Part shown: positions 49,216 to 62,600 of the stretch, one piece after another
How the letters are laid out: the number at the start of each line of letters is the position of its first letter
How positions within the stretch are numbered: the first letter of the stretch is position 1
Source: Casuarina equisetifolia
Lineage: Eukaryota; Streptophyta; Magnoliopsida; Fagales; Casuarinaceae
Direction: 5' to 3'
Length of the DNA: 64,000 nucleotides
Assembly: GCA_028551475.1 (NCBI GenBank)
Contig: CM052359.1
Coordinates: 10,355,583 to 10,419,582 of the forward strand
Notes under the pieces: generated by a model
What the model saw: the letters and a program-made list of their open reading frames with translations, nothing else
Told to the model about the DNA's origin: nothing
The model's database searches: none
Position numbers and translations under genes: made by a program

Positions 49216-49446
49216 GGCCATTTAGTTTTATAAGCCCTTTGATCTATGAGGTGTATAAAAGAGACCTAAATGTGTATACAAGATTTGGATTCTTTAGCCT
49301 TCAAGCAATTATCTTCTTATTCTTTGTGCTTATTCCATGGTTTAGCTACCTCCAGTTGAATATGTTGCCATTTTCTAAGTGTATGACAACTCGATTATCT
49401 CCCCACACCCTAGTTAGAGGCTTCTGCGGTTGTCTTCGTGTTAACA
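49216..49446 (+). repeat. Right piece of the interrupted copia 3' LTR (inferred)
   Basis: After the CTTA duplication the sequence continues GGCCATTTAGTTTTATAAGC and has a TATA-like GTATAAAAGAG, as in copia LTRs. GTTAACA at 49440-49446 could be the CA end, since it mirrors the TGTTATA start. The right boundary is a guess, because no 5' LTR is available for comparison. Confidence 0.45.
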
Positions 49447-49620
49447 AGGAATCAAGAATATTTAAAGCACAAGATTTCGCAGTAACGAGAAAAATGGAGC
49501 TGCCCCAAGGCAGCTATTGCATTGAAAGAACGTATTTAGAAAAACCAAGGTATAAATTAACGTAGCACTTCAATCTAATGGAAAATGGCTTCTAAGTGGC
49601 AGTACAATCTCGAAGATATC

Positions 49621-52600
49621 CTAGAGGTTGCTATCCATGGTTGTATAAGGCCGCAGATTGTTGGACCTAATAAGCCGGTAAGCTACAAAAACAGAGAGGC
49701 ACAAAGAGAGCAGTGAGAGCAGAAGGGCAAAAGCATTGGCCACATTTCCAGAGCCACCAGATGGAGATTTGGTTAGCATGGAACTGCCGGAAGAAATATC
49801 CAAGGCTGTCCAATCACAGTGAATGGAATAGTGTGCAGAACCATGCCATGGTTGTCCATCAACCGGATACCAGAATGCCACAGACATCTTACTTGTTCCG
49901 CCAATTGTAAACTGAGCATCCTGCAGCAACCAGGTAATAGATTAAGGTTTTGTTGTCACAACCTCGACTAGATCAATATCATCCCTGTATAAACAAGGAC
50001 TCTCCCCGAGATAAAGAAGAGGGGTAAGACCAGATTTCGACAAGACAAAGAAGAAAGGCAGCAAGAACGTCAACAAAAAAAACAGGGAAAGTTTAGAAAA
50101 CAATTCCATTTTTAACTTATGAGCAATTAAGGTTTTGTTGCGCCACATACAGATGCATTATTGATGTTGGATGATATAAGGGTTAGAATGTGAGACTAAA
50201 ACACCTATCATCAGTGTAATATCTGTGGTTGTTTCTTCAAGCTACAGAAACAGGTGTCAGAAAATTGGAAGACACATGAAAAAGATTCTCAACAAGCTGA
50301 AGTTCATATTATCCTAAAAAATGACCTATTTCCAGACTAACATTTTCAAAATGATATCAACAGAAGAGACATTTGAAGCACAGAAAACCAGAAAGCTTGT
50401 CTGACTAGTGTCATAGAAGTTCAATTTCAAATATGTGACAGTTGTATACATTTGGAAGGGAAATCTTCATCGTTGAAAGTTGAAACCTTGGTTGATAACA
50501 AGGAAGTTAGTCTTGCGTCTTGGTTCACACTTCATAACCTCCTTTGTTTAACAACTGAATGACCAATGACATACACACTTATACACCATGGATTGAAAGA
50601 TTTATGCTAAATATATAGGTCATTCACATTTTATTTAGTCCCAGATTGTCATGACTCTAAGTGCAGCAGTTGAAATCCTTACCTGTTGAAGGCGGTCCAT
50701 TGTTCTCAAAGGTCTTGAGAATTCAAAGTAATATGTGCCTTTCTTACCATCTGAGGAATACGGACTATCATCCTCTACAAAACCTGCAATACGCAACTTT
50801 CAAACTTGAATGTTGAACATGAAATAAAACATTCTAGTTTACAGAATGAGACTGCATAAAGGTGAAACATAAAGCAAATTATGGGAAACACCACCAAAAA
50901 AACTGATGAAATAAACAAGCACGTGATGATGTGACATGATAAAGGAGATAGTTAAAAGGAATTTTAGTTAGAACAGTCATCATAAAGTGGAGTGTAGTTG
51001 TTTTGCCTTCTCTATTTTCAAATTACTAGACTTTAGGCACACAGTAGGCTCAGAAGTCCTAACCCTACCAAATCACTATAAGTTATATAATAGAAACAAC
51101 CAAAAAAAAAAAAGAATTGAAAAAGAAAAAGGAAAGATATTAGTACTCAGATCACCATAGCAGAAATCGAAAAACTTATACACAGCACATGTAAGTGTAT
51201 TCATGTGCATGCTTACGTCACGCATGCATATGGATCAGTCAAATAATGGCCCTCACTAATGTTGTGCAGTCATTTTCCTAATTGCTCAGTACTTACTGTT
51301 TTAAGTTTCTGATATGGCCAAGTGACTGTTGTGTCCCAATTTAGCATTCAATTACTAATTTAGGTAGAGAACTAGTGTTTGAATATCAAAACCCCAACAA
51401 AAAATTAGTTAATTACCAGAGGGAGTAGCTAAGCTACTATGCCACCATGCGCCTTTCCAGTCATTCTGTGCACTAGTATCGTTGTCTGACAACAAAAAAC
51501 ATAAAACCATTCATAATCTTGATCATAGCAGCGTTATCATTAAAGAAACAGAAAAGCACCAAGAAAATGCAAGCGGAGAAGGAAGAATATAGGGACATTA
51601 TAAAAAGAAATGGGGAGAGAAGATGATAATAACATTTGCATGAAGGCAAAAGAGATAAAAACAATGAATCGAATGAAACTTGGGATTTAGACTTTTTACA
51701 AGAAAGTACTCCAGTGGATAAGTTAAAGACTTTTTACAAGAAGATATCATTTTCTCAAAAGCAATGGAGGACATCATAAATTGTCAGTGACCTCATAGTA
51801 AAGAATCCATCAAGAATTTGTATCTATCCTTTGTCAGGGATACAAAGTACAAATCAATAAAGTAATAGTAATTTTGTCAAACCCATTGATGAGCAAATAA
51901 ACTAGGATTCCAAGATTTAATTAGCTTAAAACAAATTTTTTCGTACAATAGAAGAATTAAGCCAGTGTTTGGTTGGTCTTTCTAAGAGAATGAAACCTTT
52001 AGGAGACCTCTTTTTTTTTTTCTGTCTATTTTTTCTTTATCCACAAAAGCAAAAAACAGTTCACGTTATACGTCAGAGAAGCTATTTGAATAAAAGATAG
52101 TGGATGCAAATGTCACCATGTTGATAGCAATGTCGTAAGCAGGGTGTTGAAGATAGTGGTCAGTGGGGATAAGTAGGATAAGGGCATTGTTGAAGACAAA
52201 AACAGTGACAAAGTGTTAAATGACATGGTAGCAAGAGCATTATTTAAAGAATCCCTAACAATGGGGTTTTATTTTTTATTAAATCATGTCAACATCAGCA
52301 ATATATATTTGATTTTATCAATCCACTTTCACTTGATCCAGTGACTAACAAAACCGATGTATCACTGCAGGCTTGAAAGGTTCCTTTTCAGCCCGGTTGG
52401 CAGATATTGTTTCGCATGTCATTCAAGGGGCCCTAAAAGTGCTAACTTTTATTTGTTACCTGATCCAGTTACTGTCTGTTCAAGGGCTGGAACTCTTCCT
52501 CTTCTAAACTTTAGTATTGTAATATATATATGTAGTGTTTGTTAAAGTATATCTCACAATTGTTGCAGAAGCCAAAGTTGTCAATCGCAAACTAGAAAAA

Positions 52601-54690
52601 TACAATAAAGAAGCTTCTACTGTTTTATTCAAAACCAAGTCTAATATTACAAACAGATAGATGTGGGTGAACATTAATGCCCCCAGAAAATCTGGCTTCA
52701 GAGGCTATGGGTTTTAGATTTAAAAAAAGGGTATAAAAAATAGATAAATAAACGAAGAGTGAAACAATTGCTAACCAATTGCAACCATTTGCTTACAGAG
52801 TGCCAAAGAAAGAAATGGAAGGCTAGAAGAAAAAGAAAACAGGCAGTTAGAATGACATGTTGCTACATTTTAGCGGACAAAGGAGGCATAGAGTTTGTAC
52901 ACTGGCCATGAAGGAAGCTAATACATATAGTCTAGCATTGTGAAATTAAGGATATAGTGATTTTCCTACAAGGCAAAAAGAAGATAAAATAAATGTTTGA
53001 AACGGTTCTTTTAGGGAACTTTATTTTGGAAGAGCAGCGAGTTCCATGCCACTTTCATAGCTTTTTGCTTTTGAAGTCACTTCGTTTGTGCTTTATAGCT
53101 CCTTATTTTCCTTTATTTAAAAGGCTGTCTGATATTCCTATGGACTAGTAATTCTCTCTTAATTGAGGAAAGAGCGATAGGATATTTACTAATACTACAA
53201 GTACCTGAAGGGCCAAGTCCATCAAGGTATCTGCAATGTGGGGTCCACGCATAGAGATCAACCAAGTGGCCAAACCTGTTTGCAGAGAAATAGTTGGTAT
53301 TCATACGAAGTGGAAAAAATTTATTAGATGATCAAGAAGGGTTTAAACTAAATTAAAAAGACCTTGTACTACATTCCTGTGAAGATCAAACCTGGGATTG
53401 TACTAGATTGCAACGAGCTTGTACTACATTGCAGAGAAGGACAAAACCCAGGATTGTACTACATCGCTGTGAAGATCAAAGATAGGGGTTGTACTACATC
53501 ACCTGTCACCACCATTCCCATCCCTGTTGTCTAGCGGGTTGCCACCATAGACCCGTCCTGGGATAGCATTTCCAATTGAGAAGTGCATGATATCGACTTC
53601 ATGCCCTTTGCAGGTCTTCTTGTTGCATTTGTCTTTCCCTTGAGAACATCCACCCATCTAACAACACAAATCTTTCCAGTTTGAATTATGAAGAATATAG
53701 TGGAAAGCGAAATGAAAAATAGCAGAAACTTTCAAAACTTATGGAAATAGGAAAGGGAATCATGGAATGGTCTAACTCACATTATGGTAGGAGGCACTTT
53801 CTCCAATTTGAAACATAAGAGCAACAGAAGGGCATTTGTTGCCATTACTGCATGAGGCAATAAAACCCAATTCAACAAGGCCCTTTGGTTAAAAGGTTGA
53901 GGGTTGAAACTGATCGATCATTCTATTCAATAAAACATGCACTTCCATTGAATATCCACGAAAGCATCACAAGCCAAAATAGAATTTTACAGTCAGCACA
54001 CCAAAGTTGACTTAAAAATTTGAAACCGATCATATCAACAAAGCGCCAAAGTTTGGATATCCATGTAGTTTCTTCCCCTTCCGAACAATTCTAGAGACGA
54101 AGATGCGATGTAATAAGTTTAATAAATCAAGTTGCAAGAAAGCTAATACAAGAGCTCCTTTTCCAAGATCAAACGTGTCCAGAAGAGCAAGCAGATAACA
54201 GAAAACCAATCTCACTCGAACACAAACACAAAGCGACGCTCATATCTCAAAACCAGGACTTACCCTTTCGAGTACACGTAGTCCCCATCAACTTCTACCA
54301 TAAAGAAAAGATCATGCCCATCGTGCAAAGCCTGCAACGTACGAAAATCTATGAATGGAAAAGGCATCTTCAAAGAAACCCATCATCCCCGGCAAAATTT
54401 GAATCGAGATTTGAGCGAAGACGCACCTTAACGGTCGCTTTTCCGCCTTTATACTCGTCGTCCTGATGTGGATCAAGCGCAGGGAGGAGAGAGAACTCGG
54501 AACCATCAATGTCCATCCAGTCGTCGCCGTGGCCGTCAACAGTGACGAGGCCGGGCCTGAACTCTGCCTCCACTGTAATCTCGGAGTCGGACTCGCAGCT
54601 CCACGGGCCCGACTCCTGGTGCGAGCTGACCCGTCCGATCGAGTTGGAGCATAACAAGAATAACAGAAGTGGTAACAGGAGTCGGAGCAT
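49621..54690 (-). CDS. Haem-binding EB_dh-domain (cytochrome c-552/DMSO reductase-like) single-pass membrane protein (8 exons)
   Basis: Exons 54690-54427, 54331-54264, 53847-53781, 53657-53503, 53275-53205, 51485-51417, 50783-50683 and 49920-49621 join in frame for 364 aa. The N terminus MLRLLLPLLLFLLCSNSIG is a clear signal peptide. The luminal or extracellular domain reads like the ethylbenzene dehydrogenase-type haem-binding fold: VDGHGDDWMDIDGSEF, HDGHDLFFMVEVDGDYVYSKG, CPSVALMFQIG, GHEVDIMHFSIG, RFGHLVDLYAWTP and GTYYFEFSRPLRT. Four Cys lie close together in MGGCSQGKDKCNKKTC. One membrane span (about 327-349) precedes a short cytosolic tail, so it is type I. Plant members are single-copy proteins of unknown function; assignment rests on domain resemblance, not on a named ortholog. 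It is divergent from the NOMO gene. Confidence 0.82.
53360..53502 (-). repeat. Degenerate minisatellite reaching the exon 4 splice donor of the EB_dh gene
   Basis: Five copies of a TTGTACTACAT-like motif occur at about 53365, 53399, 53419, 53455 and 53490. They are embedded in longer units containing GTGAAGATCAAA. The last copy runs into the donor at 53502-53501. Confidence 0.75.
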
Positions 54691-56619
54691 TGCACGACTC
54701 GAAATTTCCAGACCGAACGCGTGTCTTTGCTTCTATCTTGCTCACGCTGCCGGGCCGGCTTCAGCGTATTAATTCAGCGGAATCGCGCTTGACTTTTTCG
54801 TAATTGAACACCTCCCGTCGTCACTCATTTTGTCTAGTTTTGTGTTGCTCCGTTCAAGTTCTATTATTTTAGCAATTATCACAACTGACTGGAACAGTTA
54901 AAAGTGAAATTCAACTGCCGCGAATTATAATTAACTAGGAACAAAAATTGAGGACTTCAAATAATGGTTGTTTCGATGCTGTTTTCAAGATTATCCAAAT
55001 ATAATAATTTCTTTGAAGGTTAATCTAAAGTTCCTCCCTTAAAAGAATATTTTAAATCCAAACTCAATTTTGTTAAGTTTTTACTATACTACTTTTAACA
55101 TGTTATGTCATTTAAGTGTGAAAATAATTTTCTATAAAAATCTGTCTTTAAAAAATTAACCAAATAGCATGATTTTTTAATTTAAAATTTATTCTTAAGT
55201 GAGATTTATATATTATGCTTATATATCACGTGAATAATAAACTATTACACCGAATTCTAAAATTATTCAATTGTATTATGATAAATGTATTGCCGCCGTA
55301 ACAATTGAAGTTAACGTGCCAAGAAATCACTGATATCTACTTTAGAATACTTGTATAAAATGCAGCACTTATAGATATGTCCTAGATAACATCTAACTTT
55401 TATTTTAGCGTAATTTATTCCCAATTATATGATTGTTGTCCCGTGCAGTCTTAACGGAATCTTAAAATCTTTTTTGAAGGCTTAAAATTCTTTCTCGATT
55501 TTCATTTACTGACCCTTGGAAACGGGCTTTGGGCCTAGTCCGTCAAGCGTTGACGTGCCTACGGAGTTGCCTTCCTTCGATGTCTTCGAGGTAGTCAAAC
55601 GTTTGGTGACTAATCAGATTCTCACAAATTTGTTCCCCCTTTTTTTCCCTAACTATTCTCGTTCATGATTAATGGAGTCAACCAAAATTCTTTCCTTGTG
55701 GCAAAACTAATTTATATTGATAATTTAATAAATTACGAGAACACATACATATAAATAAATGAAATGTAGTTATTCCCATATGATTTGGATTTTATCCTTA
55801 AAATGCTTTTTTTTTTCTTCTTTTTTATAACTTCCTAGTTCTTACTTAACATAGATAATGCTCAGTATTTAGCGATGGTTTAAAAAAAATCGACTCAATT
55901 GTAATTGTAACTAAACAAACAGGTCATTCTTTAAGAAAAAATAAAATACAATAAGCGAACGTAAAATGTAATCTTTTCTAAATGCAAATTTAACGTTGAG
56001 ATCTTACAATTTTGTTTGCAATATTGCACTAGTTTTGACATGCTTTTGTTATTTTCTTCAAATATTTTCAAGCATTTAAACAGTGCTATAGTCGTCAAAT
56101 CATCACATCCAATGAAAAAATTTATAATGGAATCGGGACTTATTAACCATCATCGTTGTTATTAGTATATATAATCAATTATTAAAATCTCTACCAAGGC
56201 AAAATTAAAAAGTTGTTAGAAGATTAATACAAAAGACGTAGTAAACACATACATGACAAGCATAAAAATACTAATAATTTATGTAATTTATAATAACTAA
56301 TTCATATACTTATGAAAAATGTAATTTTATATTTATTTTGAGGGCTGTGTCTCTTGTATCGTGGAGCATTGGAGGGAGATTATGGACAAATATATTTTCT
56401 TTTTCCTATAACTGTGTACCAACAAATAGAGAAAGTTTCGACTTCCTTGCGCCTAATCGAAGACGATCGGCTCGGCACGCGTACTTCCAGCTAAACCCAA
56501 AAACCCTCTCGCGCTTGGGTGAACCAGAGTTTCCACTCACCACCGAGTGTGTTCGAACTTATTTGTTTGTTATGCATTAAAAAATCTCATGTAAAATAAC
56601 CAGATCTGTTTATCTTTCG
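54691..56619. promoter_or_regulatory. Divergent promoter region between the EB_dh and NOMO genes
   Basis: The first 150 bases and the last 300 are less AT-rich and probably hold leaders and core promoters. About 54840-56330 is strongly AT-rich spacer. ORFs on the plus strand at 54466-54772 are antisense to exon 1, and that at 56338-56580 is short and featureless. No gene was found. Confidence 0.5.
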
Positions 56620-59600
56620 ATGGAACATTTGCGCCGAGCTCCAATGACACTGCGTCGAATGACGATCAGAGACTCTTTGCTGTTCCTCCTGATCGCAATC
56701 CACGCCTTTTCATCTGCTTCCGCTGATTCCATCCATGGCTGTGGCGGCTTTGTCGAGGTGAATCGCCTCTTTCTCTTTATCTCTCTCTTTCGGTCTGTCT
56801 AGTCGGGAGGAATTGTAAAGCAACTGTAAATGATATATCATCCATGGATTTTTTATGGAATTAAATCTTGCGATTCCTCTCGACCAAACGGAAGATCTGA
56901 TAAAAATAGTATTTGGCGTCGATCGCTTGTGCGATGCACAAAAATTACATGTAACTGGAATCTGTGGTTGTGATTGAAGTCCAGGAATCTGTTACTTCCT
57001 CTCTGAAATCAAATTCGTCTGTTGCAGGCTAGTACGTCTTTGATGAAGTCGAGGAAGTCGAATGAAGTGAAATTGGATTATTCTCATATCACGGTAATGC
57101 GCACGTTTCGGTTCAGAAGCTTTTATATGACATTGCTGAGTTAAGAGAAACAAGGAGTGGTCGAAGTTTATACTAGCGTTTATTATAAGCTTAGCATTTC
57201 TGATTTGGAAGTGTGTGTTTTGGTGCATAAGTAATGGGACATTGGTGTAATCATGAATAGGATGATGAGCACGGAGCCGTTATTTTTGCTGCTATTTTTT
57301 CTTTGTTTAAACTCTGCGCATATGTGTGCTAATTTTCGTGAATTGTAGGTTGAGCTTCGCACGGTGGATGGACTGCTAAAGGACAGAACTCAGTGTGCTC
57401 CTAATGGCTACTACTTCATTCCTGTATATGACAAGGTAATACCTGAAGATACAAATTCTTTTGACGCGTCCTCCTTGTGCTGGTGTTCTTTTAAAGTTTT
57501 TTTTTCTCATAGTAATTACATGAATGGTAGGGTTCATTCGCAATTCATATCAAAGGACCAGAAGGATGGACGTGGGACCCAGAGAAGGTTTAGTAATTTT
57601 ATTTTTCCTTTACATAGAATTTTCTCTACTATGTTGCACTACATGTGGAGATACAGTAAAATCTGATACAAATGATGTCCTTTACAGGTTCCTGTTGTTG
57701 TTGATAATACTGGTTGCAATGGCAATGAAGATATAAATTTCCGTTTCACAGGGTCTGTCCTGATCTCTTTGTGATATATGCTTGGGGGTTTGCTTTAACT
57801 TTCTTGGAGTTGCAATGTGAAAACGTTTTTTCATTGTAGGTTCACCGTATCTGGTAAGGTGGTGGGAGCTGTGGGTGGAGAGAGTTGTGCGCTTAAAAAT
57901 GGAGGTCCTTCAAATGTTAAAGTTGACCTTTTGTCTCCTAACGGTGATCTCATCTCTTCTGTCCCAACGTCATCAGTTGGCAGTTACTTGTTCAAAAATA
58001 TTCTTCCAGGTATGAAACTCTACCTGACCTTTGTTGAAAAGATCAACAGAATTTGTTCTATATGATGAAAACTTCTTGGAAGGAAACATCATTGAAGTTC
58101 CCAACCTATCATAGAATACCTTTCACACTGATACTTTATGTAAAAAGTGTATCGTGTCCTCAAGTTTCATAGATTCCAGACTACAGCGCAGGCGCCATCA
58201 AATTCCCTAGTGGGATTGCACTTGTCATTACAGATACCTTCGTGATATTATTTTAAAGAGAATGAGATCTTTCTCTCTCTCTCTCTCTCTCTTTATTTAA
58301 CAAATGGGAACTATAGATTGATGACATCCTTTTTTGGGTGCAGGAAAGTATGAATTGCGTGCTTCACATTCTGACCTGAAAGTTGAAGTTAGAGGTTCGA
58401 CGGAGGTTGGGTGCTTTTTCCTTTTCAAATTTATATTACCACTGAAAGCTTATCTTTTTTTATCAATTTTCACATACATAAAAATTAAAATCACGATAGT
58501 ATAGAATTATTTTTCAGAGGCATGTATATTCGTAATAATCACTCATATGGAAATGCACTTCCTGCAGGTTGAATTGGGGTTTGGAAATGGTGTAGTTGAT
58601 GACATTTTCTTTGTCCCTGGGTATGATGTTCATGGGTTTGTTGTTGCTCAGGTAAACCTGTCATAGAGAAAACAGTTCCTTGATAAACCAATTTCTCTGC
58701 ATTCCTCTGGTTGGTTTTATGAAATTGATCTGTTATAAGAAGACCTCAGTACTAAATAACGTTCATGTCTATTGTGACTGGCCATCTTATGGTGATCTGT
58801 TCAGGGAGATACTCTTGTCCTTTTTCACTTTGAAGACGGATATTCTATTTTTGAATTGTCGGAGTGTGATGTTACATAGTTAATTTTGCTTATCACTGGC
58901 TGGCTAGATTATACTTCATTTTTATGTCCTACTACATTTAAAATGAAAATATATATATTCTTTTTTGTAGGGAAATCCAATATTGGGAGTTCAAATTTAT
59001 CTGTACTCAGATGATGTCTTGGAGGTAGATTGTCCCCAAGGTTCTGGCAATGCCCCTGGGCAAAGAAAGGCTCTCTGTCATGCTGTTTCTGATGCTAATG
59101 GGATGTTTATGTTTAAATCAATCCCCTGCGGTAACTTTCTGTTTGGATGCCTCTTTCTCTTTAGTTGCCTAATTTCAATACTTGTTTGATCTTATTCCCG
59201 TAAGTTCTTTGGTCCACACCTTTCTGCTTATTTGAATCTTCCACGTCTTTTTGCAATGTTTGAATTACTTGCAGGAAGATATGAGCTCATACCTTTCTAC
59301 AAGGGTGAAAACACAGTATTTGATGTTTCACCTCCGGTTGTATCAGTGAATGTTGAGCATCAACATGTTACAGTTCCCCAAAAGTTTCAGGTAAGCAATA
59401 TAGTTAGCTGGCTACTTGGTCAAACCTGAATATTTTCTCCATCTGTGGAATCATATTCCATTCTTTTGTTTTAATACTTGTCCCACTAGATTTTTGTGAG
59501 CATGATGTGAAATTGTCCATGAGACATGTGAAGTAAGCCTGTCAAGACTTAGAATTTAGGACTTTGCAGCCCAACCATTTATGATACATTGTTTTCTAAT

Positions 59601-62600
59601 AAGAGGTGAATCTGCTAATAGAGTAATAGGTATACGTGCTCATCTATTATGTTTATTTACTCTTTGAGCACACCCAAATCTTTGCAGCTGGAGAAGTCTC
59701 CTTACCTTTGGTGGTTGTTTGCTGCATTATAGAACATCTTTACAGGATAATTGAATCTTATGACATTGCTTTTCTCTTTTCTCCAAACCAGCTTTGATAC
59801 AATGGTAAAACATAATGATTCATCCTATTGCCATAGCACAGATTTTTCAGTTATTTTAACCACTTGGTTCGCCCCCTACTTTAGTATGCTTTAGTGCTAT
59901 CAATAGCTGACATAGGACTTTAGTTGTTTAAATTCACCTGTTTCTTGTCAGGTGACCCTTCTGAAGGGAGAAAAAAATAGACAAAGAAAAAAGAAAAAAG
60001 AAAAAATGGTCCTTTTTCATTGTGAAAGATATTATTTATGCCTACGGTAATGGAATGCCCTTCTACCTTTCAAGTCGTTTTCTCCTCTCTCCTTGTAATG
60101 GAAGATTCACGAGAAAGGAAAAACAATGAATTTTTAGATGGATAGAGTTTGGTTTGTTGTCTTGATTGAGTTTGGTTGTTTAACTGCAAGCATCTTTGCA
60201 GTTCATTTTTGTATAAGTTGTTGATTTACTGATTCAATGGACTAGTGTGAGCTGTCAATAACACAAAATGGTTCAACTTTCTATTACTTTCAGTGTAGTT
60301 AAAAATCTACCTGTTAAGTGGCTACTAGTATTTGAAAAGTCTTGTTGGTAATGGTGAATTCAACAGTAAAGTTACATGAACTCTATCAAGCTTGTTGACA
60401 TATATTTGCTTGACAACTCTATCAAGCTTGTTCCCTTTATATACCTTATATTTGCTTGAAAGAAGTTGCTTGTTCAAGTATTGTTAATTTCCTTATCCTA
60501 TGCTCTATATGAATATATTAACCTGTGGAATCCTGTTTTCTTGTTAACTTGTATAGGTTACTGGATTTTCTGTTGGGGGCCGTGTAATTGATGGAAATGA
60601 TGTTGGAGTGGAGGGTGTTAAAATTATTGTTGATGGCCATGAAAGGTCTATCACTGACAAACAAGGATATTACAAGCTTGATCAGGTTAATTACTTTACG
60701 ATTGTGTGTGTGCATTTAGTTATGTCAGTAATATGTGCATGCATGTGTAAAGCTCAAGAGGCTTGTGTGCGCCAACATCCAAGCTTGCTCACTTTAGCTC
60801 TTTGGTGTGTTCTTATGATTTTGTTATTTCGTGTCTTCTTCTGATCTGTTACCTATTTGTTCAGTTATGTTCACAGAAATGACATGATATGGCATCGATA
60901 TATTAGTTGTATCAGTATCTTATGAGACATTCTGCATGTTGTATGTTGTGGAACAAGTTGCAGATGCATTGAGATAAATTTTTGGTGAACATGTAGTGGT
61001 ATCAGTTTTATCAGTTACTACTACTTCATCGGATTAGGAATCATGATACTCTTTTTTCTTTTTTATTTGAAGAAAATTGCAATGCATTAGATATGCAATT
61101 TCTTTTTCCCTTTCTAACCTAGAGTTATTTTTCCCCTTTTCATATCTATTAGTGTAATTTGAGACAATGAATTAAGTGTATTTTCTGGCCTTTAAGCTGG
61201 AAAATATGAAGAGAGGATTGGTTTGTAAATGGATTATGCGTGATAGTTCTGCTGAGGTTTTGACCTTCTTGCAATGTTTACTGAAAAACTTGGGTTCTTG
61301 TAGTTTCTTTCATCATAAAGCCATTCTTTTCCCATTTCTTTGGGTAAAAGGTCTGCTCTTCCACTTATATATTCTAGATGTTGACTTTTTAAGTGGTGCT
61401 TTATATTCTAGATGTTAACTTTTTAAGTGGTGCCACAATTTTCACTCCCTCCCCCAACCACACCACCCCTCCCCCGGCATGTGTGCACTTCCTGATTTCT
61501 TGAAATGGTTTCTCAATCACTTGTTTGTAATCTGATGTTTCCATGATATTAGTGAGTGCTTCTTCTTATGTTAACAGTAGATTATCTGATTAGTTTCCAA
61601 GTTGTTTAATTTCAGGTTACATCCAACCGCTATACAATCGAGGCCGTGAAGGAGCATTACAAATTCAACGTACTGAAGGATTATATGGTAAAGTACAGCA
61701 CAGAGATGATGGATTCAGTTATTTGAATATACATCTTAACTCTTTGAACTGATTTCTGTGCTGATTACAACGAACACACTTGCTGTCCTTTTCTCTTTCC
61801 TGAAATTGGTTGTTCCTTCAGGTACTGCCAAACATGGCTTCAGTTACTGATATTAATGCAGTCTCCTATGATGTATGTGGTGTAGTTCAGATGGTTAGTG
61901 ATGGTTCCAAGGCTAAGGTAAAATCTATATTCCTTTGTTCTAAGTTTTGTTAATCTCATTGCATGTGTTAATTAAATATGTTTTCATGTTTATTTTCTAG
62001 GTAGCTCTGACTCATGGACCAGAAAATGTCAAACCTCAAGTGAAACTGGCTGATGGAAGAGGAATTTTCTGCTTTGAGGTATATTAGCCCGAAGCTAAAT
62101 GCAGTAGTGCTCTTTAATTGCTTAGAGTAATCTGCAATTATCTTCTGTTATGACCATGACTGAAGTTAAAAGTTTGATTTACAGAGTAGTAACTTGAAGA
62201 CCCTGAATCTCATTTAGTAATGGTTTTATGGTGTTGCTAGGCTAATGGAGGCCAGTAAACCTTCCTGTTAAACTTTATAAGCTGCTATGGTTCTATCTTA
62301 CTGTTTTGTCTGTTGATAATAAGGTCTTGTCATCAATTGAGTTGACATGTTGCTGGCTTAGAATTGATTTTCTGATCCGTCGTTGAACCGTGATTATATA
62401 AGGCTATAAGCAAATGGGAAGCATGTGTTTATCTCTGCCTCATCCCATTTCATTGCTTGATTGTGGGGTTTGTATAAGTTTAGGTATTTTGACTTGTCTG
62501 GTTATTGTGAAATCTAGTGAAGACATAGATATGTGATGCAGTTTTAAATAAATACAATGGGAAAAGGTAAATGTACATCGAGTAGTTGTCAAGTCTGAAG

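Noticed and set aside
49179-49565. 128-codon plus-strand ORF
   Set aside because: It starts inside the gypsy 3' LTR and crosses into the inferred copia LTR; no domain.
54312-54772. Several overlapping ORFs on both strands
   Set aside because: All are shadows of EB_dh exon 1.
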